Below the pieces are notes generated by a model, which was given only the letters and a program-made list of their open reading frames with translations, had not been told where the DNA came from and did no database searches. 64,000 nt of DNA from JALYXI01 sp963716685 (GTDB lineage Bacteria > Acidobacteriota > Terriglobia > Bryobacterales > Bryobacteraceae). The position numbers were made by a program, and so were the translations under genes. The DNA is taken from contig CAVQTR010000001.1 in NCBI GenBank assembly GCA_963716685.1, forward strand, positions 1-64,000, read 5' to 3'. Positions 58,101-64,000 of the stretch are shown here, one piece after another; position 1 is the first letter of the stretch, and each line of letters starts with the position of its first letter.

Positions 58101-59701
58101 GGATTCGTCACCTGCGCGAACAACTGCTTGAAATAGTGAAACAGCGGCTGGGGCTTGTCGGACAGACACGCGAGCGGCGTGTCCGTGCCCATCGAGCCAA
58201 TCGGCTCTTCCCCCGCCGCGCCCATGGGCGAAAGAATGATACGGATATCCTCGTCCGTGTACCCAAACGCGCGCTGGCGCCTCAGCATCGTCGAATGGCC
58301 GGCGCCCTGCAGCCGCGGAGGCTCCGCCAGGCTCTCCAGCTTGATCTGGTTCTCCGCCAGCCACTGCGCATAAGGCTTGCGCTGGTACAGCTGCTCCTTG
58401 ATCTCCTCATCGGACACGATCCGGCCCTGGACCATATCCACCACAAACATTTTGCCCGGCTGCAGCCGGCCCTTCTCGCGCACGTTTTCCGGCTTTACCG
58501 GCAGCACGCCCGCCTCGGAAGAGAGCACCACCATATCGTCATGCGTCACCAGATACCGCGCCGGACGCAGCCCGTTGCGGTCGAGCGTCGCCCCAATCAC
58601 GCGGCCATCGGTAAACATCACCGCGGCGGGACCGTCCCACGGCTCCATTAGCGAGCAGTGGTATTCGTAAAACGCCTGCTTGTCCGGATGCATCTGCGGG
58701 TTGCTGGCCCAGGCTTCGGGAATCAGCATCGCCATCGCATGCGGCAGACTGCGGCCCGACTGCACCAGCAGTTCCAGCACGTTATCGAACTGCGCCGAAT
58801 CGCTGCCGTTCGGCTGAATCACAGGGAACAGCTTGCGGATATCGTCCCCAAACAGAGGCGATTCCAGAATCGCCTGCCGCGCCGACATCCACGCCGCGTT
58901 ACCGCGCACCGTGTTGATTTCGCCGTTGTGCGCGATGTAGCGGTATGGATGCGCCAGCCGCCACGCCGGAAAAGTGTTCGTCGAAAAACGCTGGTGCACC
59001 AGGCACAGCGCGCTGGTCACTTCCGGATTCGCCAGATCGCTGTAGAAGTTCGAGATCTGCGGCGCCAGCAGCAGGCCTTTGTAGATAATGGTGCGCGCCG
59101 AAAGGGACGGCACGTAAAAGTAATCGGGATCTTCCAGATCCAGCTGCAGCACTTCGGCCTCGATACGCTTGCGTACCACGTAGAGCTTCCGCTCGAGCGC
59201 GTCTTCGTCCATCCCGGCCGCGCGGCCCACGAAGATCTGCTGGATATACGGCTGGCTCTTGCGCGCTTCCCGGCCGATGGCATTCGGATTGGTGCGGATA
59301 TCGCGCCAGCCCAGAACGTGCAGCCCTTCCTCCCGAATCACGCGCTCCACCACGCCTTCGCACTGCAGCCGCTGGTGGCGCTCCACCGGAAAGAAAATCA
59401 TGCCCGCGCCGTATTCGCCCGGGGCCGGCAGCGTGAAACCCAGCCGCGCCGCCTCCGCCGCGAAGTACTGGTGCGGAATCTGAATCAGCAGCCCTGCGCC
59501 GTCACCCGTATCCGGATCGCAGCCGCACGCGCCCCGGTGTGTCAGATTCACCAGAATCTGAATGCCCTTCACAATGATGTCGTGTGATTTCTGCCCTTTG
59601 ATGTTCGCAACGAACCCAATGCCGCACGCATCGTGTTCGTTCCGTGGGTCGTAAAGTCCCTGTGCAGGGGGGAGACCGGCGTGAAACGGAGAGTCAGTCA
59701 T
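55121..59701 (-). CDS. gltB: glutamate synthase large subunit
   Basis: 1526 residues from the ATG at 59701 (MTDSPFHAGLPPAQGLYDPR). Class II glutamine amidotransferase domain first, with the nucleophilic Cys in EHDACGIGFVANIKG; a central domain; the FMN/synthase domain (ISVKLVAEVGVGTVAAGVSK) and the [3Fe-4S] cysteines in CIMMRVCHLNTCPVGIA; and a C-terminal gluC beta-helix. Length is normal for the bacterial alpha subunit (about 1500). Its promoter faces the divergent LysR gene, whose product may control it. Confidence 0.96.
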   Translation of the reverse strand: MTDSPFHAGLPPAQGLYDPRNEHDACGIGFVANIKGQKSHDIIVKGIQILVNLTHRGACGCDPDTGDGAGLLIQIPHQYFAAEAARLGFTLPAPGEYGAGMIFFPVERHQRLQCEGVVERVIREEGLHVLGWRDIRTNPNAIGREARKSQPYIQQIFVGRAAGMDEDALERKLYVVRKRIEAEVLQLDLEDPDYFYVPSLSARTIIYKGLLLAPQISNFYSDLANPEVTSALCLVHQRFSTNTFPAWRLAHPYRYIAHNGEINTVRGNAAWMSARQAILESPLFGDDIRKLFPVIQPNGSDSAQFDNVLELLVQSGRSLPHAMAMLIPEAWASNPQMHPDKQAFYEYHCSLMEPWDGPAAVMFTDGRVIGATLDRNGLRPARYLVTHDDMVVLSSEAGVLPVKPENVREKGRLQPGKMFVVDMVQGRIVSDEEIKEQLYQRKPYAQWLAENQIKLESLAEPPRLQGAGHSTMLRRQRAFGYTDEDIRIILSPMGAAGEEPIGSMGTDTPLACLSDKPQPLFHYFKQLFAQVTNPPIDPIREEMVMSLVSYIGRERNILDETPIHCHTLKLPHPILTGRDFEKVRRISQGDFLTSVIPTLFRAADGADGLKRSLDALRRRASIAIESGYNVLILSDRGIDEDYAPIPSLLALAAVHNHLIREGKRTEVALIVESGEPREVMHFALLIGYGASAVYPYVALETLEDLALRGSLPEGVTGEKAQYHFVKAINKGLLKVFSKMGISTLQSYRGAQVFEAIGLNRELVNEYFTGTQSRIEGVGLDVIAQEAGMRHAHAFEELTEVDTELAVGGSYQYRVRGEYHLFNPATVSKLQHAVRQSSYATFQEYAELINTQNKQLCTLRGLMEFKEAAAPVRLEEVEPASEIVKRFATGAMSFGSISREAHETIAIAMNRIGGKSNTGEGGEDADRFKPDPNGDNRRSAIKQVASGRFGVTTDYLVNADELQIKMAQGAKPGEGGQLPGHKVDEEIARVRHSIPGVGLISPPPHHDIYSIEDLAQLIYDLKNVNPAARISVKLVAEVGVGTVAAGVSKAHADVVLISGYDGGTGASPLTSLKHAGAPWELGLAETQQVLVMNDLRSRIRVQADGKLQTGRDVAIAALLGAEEFGFSTAPLVAMGCIMMRVCHLNTCPVGIATQDPELRRKFAGTPENVINFFFYIAEQLRQIMATLGFRTVDEMVGRVDMLDTRKAIEHWKAKGLDFSAILYNPPMPSRIARRCVKEQDHGIDEALDYKLIDHAQEAIEQKTPVRFMLPIRNTHRTVGAMLSGAIARRYGQEGLPDDTIHFKFTGSAGQSFGAFLAKGVTLELEGDANDYVGKGLSGGRVIVYPPRASTFVPQDNILIGNVVLYGATSGEAFFNGVAGERFAVRNSGATVVVEGTGDHGCEYMTNGLVIVLGRTGRNFAAGMSGGIAYVLDERKTFAEENCNPASVGLYPVTDVQDEKLLRYWITRHRDATGSPQAERILDDWLNMTQRFVKVFPHEYKRVLGEKKHKPVQAEMALASGGGVAVNG

Positions 59702-59773
59702 GGCTACAGTCCTGGTAGTTTTCGCAGAATAGCAACTTCGTGAAGTATTAGGCAAGAAGAAATTATTGATGGG

Positions 59774-59801
59774 TTGACATTAGGATTGCTTATGCTACGC
59801 T
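59774..59801 (+). promoter_or_regulatory. candidate sigma-70 promoter for the LysR gene
   Basis: A consensus TTGACA (59774-59779) is followed, after 16 bases, by TACGCT (59796-59801). Predicted transcription start is at about 59808, so if correct the mRNA would be nearly leaderless at the GTG 59806. The spacer between gltB and the LysR gene is only about 104 bases and must hold both promoters; a weaker minus-strand pair TTGCCT/TATTCT also exists. Confidence 0.4.
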
Positions 59802-59805
59802 TCTC

Positions 59806-60702
59806 TTGGTGATCTTTGCGGATTGCAAGCTCTATCGCGACATCGTTCAGTCGCGCAGCCTGAGCCGTGGAGCGGCTCTCAATGGAATCAGCCAGTCGGC
59901 TGCCAGCCAGCACATGCAGGAGCTCGAGAAACGCCTCGATCTCATTCTTCTGGATCGCAGTGTGCGGCCGCTTGAAGTCACACCCGCCGGCAAGCTATAT
60001 TTCGAACTCTGCCGCGATGTGCTGCGCCGCGAAGAGCAGTTCTTCTCCGAATGCGAACAGTTGAAAGGTTCGGTGGAAGGAGCCGTCCGCGTCGCCTCCA
60101 TTTACTCGGTCGGTCTCTCCGAAATGACCAGCCTTCGGGACGATTTCGCCGCGCGCTTTCCGCAGGCCCGCCTGCAGGTGGAATATCTCCGGCCCGACAA
60201 AATCTACGAAGCTCTCCTGGCCGATCAGGCCGATCTCGGAATCGTGAGTTACCCGGAAACCAGCCGCGACCTGGCCGTGATTCCCTGGCGCGAGGAGCGC
60301 ATGTCCGTCGTGATGGCCCCCGCGCACCGGCTCGCTGGGAAATCCCGCATCGGCGCCCGGGATCTGAACGGAGAAACCTTCATCGCCTTCGATGAAGACC
60401 TCAGCATCCGCCGCCAGATGGATCGCTTTCTGCGTGAGAACGGCGTCGAAGTGACAATCGCGATGCACTTCGACAACATTCAAACCATCAAGGAAGCCGT
60501 GGCCATCGGCTCCGGCATCGGCATCCTGCCCGATTGCACCCTGCAGGCGGAAATCGCCCAGGGACGGCTGGTGGCGATTCCTCTCGCCGAACCCGGTCTG
60601 CTGCGGCCCGTCGGCATCGTTCACCGCCGACGAAAGCGCCTGAACCGCGCCGCTCTCTCCTTTCTGGAACTCCTCGAAGCCCGCGAACTCGTCAGCGCGT
60701 GA
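59806..60702 (+). CDS. LysR-family transcriptional regulator
   Basis: 298 residues starting at a GTG (VIFADCKLYRDIVQSRSLSR). N-terminal winged helix: GAALNGISQSAASQHMQELE and KRLDLILLDRSVRPLEVTPAG; then the usual effector-binding domain (RVASIYSVGLSEMTSLRDDF, GIVSYPETSRDLAVIP). It sits divergently against gltB, the classic position for a LysR regulator such as GltC, so control of gltBD is likely but unproven; similar proteins are annotated as CysL-like. The stop is followed by a palindrome. Confidence 0.9.
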   Translation: MVIFADCKLYRDIVQSRSLSRGAALNGISQSAASQHMQELEKRLDLILLDRSVRPLEVTPAGKLYFELCRDVLRREEQFFSECEQLKGSVEGAVRVASIYSVGLSEMTSLRDDFAARFPQARLQVEYLRPDKIYEALLADQADLGIVSYPETSRDLAVIPWREERMSVVMAPAHRLAGKSRIGARDLNGETFIAFDEDLSIRRQMDRFLRENGVEVTIAMHFDNIQTIKEAVAIGSGIGILPDCTLQAEIAQGRLVAIPLAEPGLLRPVGIVHRRRKRLNRAALSFLELLEARELVSA

Positions 60703-60723
60703 GCAGCGCGCCGGATCACCCTG

Positions 60724-60740
60724 AGTTGAGTTACTCAACT
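60724..60740. repeat. 17-base palindrome after the LysR gene
   Basis: AGTTGAGTTACTCAACT reads as two 8-base inverted arms around a central T. There is no T-run after it on the plus strand, so it is not a classical intrinsic terminator; it could be a factor-dependent terminator or an operator in the 260-base spacer before the OmpA gene. Confidence 0.5.
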
Positions 60741-60926
60741 TACACAGAACGGAAACTCAGCCGTCCTTTTTATCTCATTTTCCGGGCGATCTTATCCGAA
60801 AATACCGCCCATCGTGGAACGAAAAACACAGTTTAATACGAAGTCCAAGTATAACCACTTGAAACTCTTAAGATGGAGAAACCTTCTGTTGTATCCTGAT
60901 TACACTGCGTCTTGCAGTTAGGGAAG

Positions 60927-60943
60927 AACGGGCGTAACCCGTT
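60927..60943 (+). promoter_or_regulatory. small hairpin and strong ribosome site in the 5' leader of the OmpA gene
   Basis: AACGGG and CCCGTT (60927-60932, 60938-60943) pair around a 5-base loop, followed by AGAGGAGAG, a strong Shine-Dalgarno just before the ATG at 60962. The hairpin may affect mRNA stability or access to the ribosome site. The rest of the 60703-60961 spacer shows nothing else I recognise. Confidence 0.45.
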
Positions 60944-60961
60944 AAAACCAGAGGAGAGTCC

Positions 60962-62476
60962 ATGTTAAATAGAGTTCTGCCGGCGCTGTTGGCGGCGGGC
61001 TTCTTTGGCGGTTGTCTGTTTGGCCAGGGAATGAATACAAAGGCATCAAAGAATGACTGGGAAGAGATTAACTTCGAATTCAATTCATCGGTTCTCACCG
61101 ATGGCTATCCCAGTCTGCTTCGTATCGCCGATCTGTTGAAGAATCACACTGATTATAAAGTCCGCATCGTCGGAAACACCGATTACATAGGCTCGAACCG
61201 CACCAACGACCGGCTCGCCCTCGCCCGCGCCAATACCGTGGCGCAGTTCCTGCAGAAGTACGGAGCCGCCGCGTCGCAGATTCAGGCTTCCGGTCAGGGC
61301 AAGAAAGATCCCGAAGCTCCTAATCGCGACAAACTCGGCAGATGGGTCAATCGCCGCGTCGTTTTGTCCGTCATGGACGCCAGCGGTAATGTGATCTCGG
61401 ACGGTCAGAACATGACCGCCACCATCAATACCTTCGAGGAAGATATCAATAAGAAGCTGGATAAGCTCAAGATGCTCGACGACATCATGAGCCAGCTGGA
61501 TGCCCTGAAGAATCAGGTGGCCGCGCTCAAGGCAAATACCGACCAGATCCCGGCCCTAGTATCTACGTCCAACAGCATCAAGTCGGATACCACTAACCTG
61601 GTGGCGCGGCCCGCCCCGCTCACTTATGACCAGACCCAGCAGATTGCCAAATCAGCCGCGGATTACGCGCTGACTCAGGCCGCCATTCGGAACAAGAAGT
61701 ACTCCGCCGTGGGCGCCAACGTCGGTCCGACGTTCCTCCCGGGACGTCTGGGCAACTTCAGCGCGGGCGGCTTCGCCAAGGCGGTCATCCCCTTCGGCAA
61801 CGGCAAAACTCCTGACCAGTCCGGCACCCACGCCGTGCTGCTCGGCGGCGAATACCTCTACTGGCCCAACCTGCAGCAGGGACAGTTCGATGTCGGTCTG
61901 ATGGAACGCTTCCGTTTCTTCCAGGCCACCGTGGCCGGTTCTTACGTCCGCACCAATTTCCGTGAGTATGAAGGCGGCGCTTCGCTGGGCGCGGTCAGCC
62001 TGGTTCTCGATTTCCCCTTCTCCTACGGAAAGCTCAGCCTCTTCGGCCAGAAGTCGCTAAAGGACGATTCGGCTATCTCGCGCGCCATCCTGCCCATCGC
62101 CGGACAGGTCGGCCTGCCTGACGCTTTCATCAAGATTCAGGATCAGGTGGGAGCCGGCGCCACCATTGGCATGGGCCCGGCTTACCTCGAAGTCTCCGGC
62201 GCATATAAGAAATCGCGCGGCGCGGGTGAAAGCGATCGCCCCACGGGCATGGCCAAACTGGTTCTGCCGGTCAGCGAGATGTTCGCCATTACCGCCGAAG
62301 CCAGCGTCAACACCACGTTCCAGAATGTCAATGATGGCGGCCGCCTCACCTTCGGCTTCATGGTCGGCAACTGGCTCAAGCCGAAGAACTACAACGACAC
62401 CACCGCCCCGGTACCCACGGAAGTGCCCAGAATTCACTACGAACTTCTGCGCGCCAACCGCCTGAACACGCCGTAA
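60962..62476 (+). CDS. outer membrane protein with N-terminal OmpA-like domain and C-terminal barrel
   Basis: 504 residues. Signal peptide (MLNRVLPALLAAGFFGGCLF), then an OmpA-like peptidoglycan-binding domain at about 34-140: INFEFNSSVLTDGYPSLLRI, GNTDYIGSNRTNDRLALARA, RDKLGRWVNRRVVLSV with the conserved Asp/Arg pair that binds diaminopimelate. A coiled coil with Leu/Lys repeats follows (150-205), and the remainder (about 240-500) is Gly/aromatic-rich beta sequence that looks like a barrel (AVLLGGEYLYWPN, GQFDVGLMERFRFFQATVAG). Usual OmpA order is barrel first, domain last; here it is reversed. Function probably structural: tethering outer membrane to peptidoglycan. Downstream is a strong terminator. 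Confidence 0.82.
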   Translation: MLNRVLPALLAAGFFGGCLFGQGMNTKASKNDWEEINFEFNSSVLTDGYPSLLRIADLLKNHTDYKVRIVGNTDYIGSNRTNDRLALARANTVAQFLQKYGAAASQIQASGQGKKDPEAPNRDKLGRWVNRRVVLSVMDASGNVISDGQNMTATINTFEEDINKKLDKLKMLDDIMSQLDALKNQVAALKANTDQIPALVSTSNSIKSDTTNLVARPAPLTYDQTQQIAKSAADYALTQAAIRNKKYSAVGANVGPTFLPGRLGNFSAGGFAKAVIPFGNGKTPDQSGTHAVLLGGEYLYWPNLQQGQFDVGLMERFRFFQATVAGSYVRTNFREYEGGASLGAVSLVLDFPFSYGKLSLFGQKSLKDDSAISRAILPIAGQVGLPDAFIKIQDQVGAGATIGMGPAYLEVSGAYKKSRGAGESDRPTGMAKLVLPVSEMFAITAEASVNTTFQNVNDGGRLTFGFMVGNWLKPKNYNDTTAPVPTEVPRIHYELLRANRLNTP

Positions 62477-62495
62477 ACCCGTTCCACTCCAAAGC

Positions 62496-62533
62496 AAAAG
62501 GCCCGGCGATCTTTTGGATCGGCCGGGCCTTTT
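62496..62533. terminator. bidirectional intrinsic terminator between ompA and rnpB
   Basis: A long hairpin, AAAAGGCCCGGCGATC with its complement GATCGGCCGGGCCTTTT (one bulged G) around a loop of TTTTG, flanked by A-runs and T-runs on the two sides. It closes the OmpA gene on the plus strand and rnpB on the minus strand. Confidence 0.85.
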
Positions 62534-62538
62534 ACTTT

Positions 62539-62924
62539 GCAGACCTGCCGCACTATAAGCCGGTTTCTGTACCCTTGCGGGCGATAGTCATTCATCTCGA
62601 CCGCCCATTACTGAACGGCTCCAGCAACCTACCCGAGAGTGTAACGGAGCGGGCCGCTCCTTCCCTCCTATTTGGTCTTGCTCCGCGCGGGGTTTTCCCT
62701 GTCCGGCTGAATCGCTCCAGCCGCGGTGCGCTCTTACCGCACCATTTCACCCTTACCCCGAACTCCGAAAAGCCCGTGGCGGTATCTTTTCTGTTGCACT
62801 TTCCGTGAAAATCCTTTGAAGGATTCCCCCCGGCCGTTAGCCGGCGCGCTGCCCTGTGGAGACCGGACTTTCCTCTCCTTCCGCATTGCTGCGTTGGGAG
62901 CGACTATCCGTACGGCAGGCCTGC
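62539..62924 (-). ncRNA. rnpB: RNase P RNA, bacterial type A
   Basis: On the minus strand the 5' end GCAGGCCTGCCG pairs with the 3' end CGGCAGGTCTGC to form helix P1. Conserved segments are all visible: GAGGAAAGTCCGGTCTCCAC near the 5' end (P3/P4 region), and ACAGAAACCGGCTTATAG near the 3' end (second half of P4), the standard bacterial ribozyme marks. Length about 386 bases. The RNA subunit cuts 5' leaders from tRNA precursors. Overlapping open frames on both strands here are not genes. Confidence 0.93.
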
Positions 62925-62995
62925 CCCCACAGTGTCCCACGTCCGCGGTGAAGAGATATGCTGGTGCCTTGCACCAACGAACCTTTGCAGCCCGC

Positions 62996-64000
62996 ATGGC
63001 CTCCGCGGCGTACTGGCTCGTGCCTTCACTGTTCTGTCTGTGGCTCTATTGGTACGGCCTGCACACCTGGTTCCTCGAAGACGATTTCGCCTGGCTCGGC
63101 CTCAACGCCCAGATTCACGATGCCCGCTCCTTCTGGCACGCGGTTTTCTCCCCTACGCCGCAGGGCACCATCCGCCCGCTCAGTGAGCGCCTGTTCTTCA
63201 TCGTTTTCTGGCATCTGTTCGGCTGGGATGCCTTCTGGTACCGCGCCCTCGTCTTCGCGACGCAGTTCCTGAATCTGGTTCTGCTGTCTGCCATTGTTTT
63301 CCGGCTCACCCGCTCGCGCGTCGCGGCCTTCTTCGCACCAGTATTGTGGACCGCCAACTCCGTCCTCAGCGTCGCCATGGCGTGGAGTTCCGGCTATAAC
63401 GAAATCCTGTGCGGCACATTCCTGCTGGGTGCGTTCTTCCTGCTGCTGCGCTTGGAAGAAACCGGAAACTGGCGCTGGTACTGGGCACAGATGCTCGTCT
63501 TCCTGATCGGTTTCGGCGCGCTGGAGCTCAACCTCATCTACCCCGCGCTGGCACTCTGCTGGGCCCTGCTGCGCGTTCGCCCCGGCCGCATCTCCACGCG
63601 AACGCTGGCCCTTTCCACCCTGCCGCTGTTCGTATTCTCCGGCGCTTTTTACTGGATCCATGCCACGGCCGCGCCGCCGCAAACCACCGGCCCTTACTCC
63701 ATGCAGTTCGACGCCGCCCTGCCCCAAACCTTCTGGACCTATTGCCAGTGGGTCTTCGTGCCGCCGCTCTGGCAGCCTCTCACCCAGCTGGACCCGCGCC
63801 TGGGCACCGCCGCTTTTTGGATCCTCGGCCTTTCGCTTCTTGCTTTCGTCGCCTGGCAGGCGGCCCGAGCCAATCGCCTGCCTGCCTTTTTCCTGGCCTG
63901 GTTTGTCATCACCATCGCCCCGCTGGTCCCGCTGCGCGAGCACGTGTCGGATTACTACCTCTCCATCCCCTCGCTCGGAGTCGCCGCGGCCGGAGCCCTC
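62996..64000 (+). CDS. large integral membrane protein, 3' end outside the window
   Basis: 335 codons are present from the ATG at 62996 (or GTG at 62948) with no stop before the end. At least eight hydrophobic helices. WYGLHTWFLEDDFAWLGLNA with an acidic pair in the first loop and DYYLSIPS near the end resemble the GT39/ArnT-PMT-type membrane glycosyltransferases that use polyprenyl-phosphate sugars and often carry a C-terminal TPR domain. Not assigned firmly. Start region overlaps the likely promoter of rnpB. Confidence 0.7.
   Translation, partial: MASAAYWLVPSLFCLWLYWYGLHTWFLEDDFAWLGLNAQIHDARSFWHAVFSPTPQGTIRPLSERLFFIVFWHLFGWDAFWYRALVFATQFLNLVLLSAIVFRLTRSRVAAFFAPVLWTANSVLSVAMAWSSGYNEILCGTFLLGAFFLLLRLEETGNWRWYWAQMLVFLIGFGALELNLIYPALALCWALLRVRPGRISTRTLALSTLPLFVFSGAFYWIHATAAPPQTTGPYSMQFDAALPQTFWTYCQWVFVPPLWQPLTQLDPRLGTAAFWILGLSLLAFVAWQAARANRLPAFFLAWFVITIAPLVPLREHVSDYYLSIPSLGVAAAGAL

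Noticed and set aside
60724..60740. Palindrome as an intrinsic terminator of the LysR gene
   Set aside because: The stem is AT-rich and no T-run follows on the plus strand.
62575..62997. Open frames on both strands of 77-87 codons
   Set aside because: They lie inside the RNase P RNA gene, whose conserved segments and P1 pairing are clear.
1..64000. Mobile elements, prophage, CRISPR arrays
   Set aside because: No transposase, integrase, phage structural genes or regularly spaced direct repeats were seen; the two deleted genes have no element beside them.

Overview
The window looks like a chromosomal segment of an Acidobacteriota bacterium, probably of the Solibacter/Bryobacter type. This is inferred from gene content: a eukaryotic-type Ser/Thr kinase with TPR repeats next to an ECF-like sigma remnant, a giant TonB receptor with a carboxypeptidase-regulatory N-terminus, a secreted DUF5117-type metalloprotease, a cytochrome c/PQQ propeller fusion, bacillithiol synthesis (bshA), the futalosine enzyme mqnD, and high GC. 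I see no prophage, insertion sequence, CRISPR array or rRNA.

Layout. 0-3.8 kb: small hypothetical, membrane-anchored kinase, remnant of an ECF sigma factor, and a monooxygenase-like protein. 3.8-12 kb: Tat-exported sulfatase, acyltransferase-3, metalloprotease, SnoaL-like protein, PQQ/cytochrome c dehydrogenase, tRNA-Lys. 12-18.7 kb: exopolysaccharide sugar transferase, pyrE-like gene, sodium/solute symporter, secreted methyltransferase, beta-propeller glycosidase-like lipoprotein, bshA. 18.7-25 kb: TonB-type receptor (minus), family 2 glycosyltransferase, Thr/Ser dehydratase, Spy-like protein. 25-29.7 kb: response regulator and histidine kinase, phytoene-dehydrogenase-like oxidoreductase, sugar-phosphate-isomerase-like protein. 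29.5-33.2 kb: a coupled minus-strand operon running hypothetical, cstA, YbdD-like, DedA-like, VOC remnant. 33.3-44.5 kb: mqnD, HEAT protein, two small proteins, ABC exporter, a GT84 glucan synthase without its usual C-terminal half, fcl/gmd, zinc-ribbon protein. 44.7-53.7 kb: glucan phosphorylase, MFS transporter, the cysM-mec-cysO-moeZ sulfur-carrier operon, two tandem aldo/keto reductases. 53.7-64 kb: gltBD with a divergent LysR gene, an OmpA-type protein with unusual domain order, rnpB, and the start of a large membrane protein that runs off the end.

The most striking property of the sequence is damage. At least a dozen otherwise well-conserved genes are split by single-base shifts, about 22 in all. 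Roughly twenty read as one extra base, usually a repeat of its neighbour, and two as one missing base. cstA alone has six and pyrE three. Both indels in the symporter compensate, so a normal-looking ORF hides 12 wrong residues. The insertion bias, and the fact that housekeeping genes are hit, argue for uncorrected read errors in the assembly rather than decay. Two further genes (ECF sigma, VOC protein) have both ends but no middle, which is a different lesion and may be real deletion or assembly collapse. Coordinates for interrupted genes cover the whole reconstructed gene.

The most interesting biology is the sulfur-carrier operon, in which the CysO-like carrier ends Gly-Gly-Ala-Ala and so seems to need trimming by the adjacent JAMM peptidase. 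Also notable are the GT84 synthase lacking its phosphorylase domain and the OmpA protein with its peptidoglycan-binding domain at the N-terminus.
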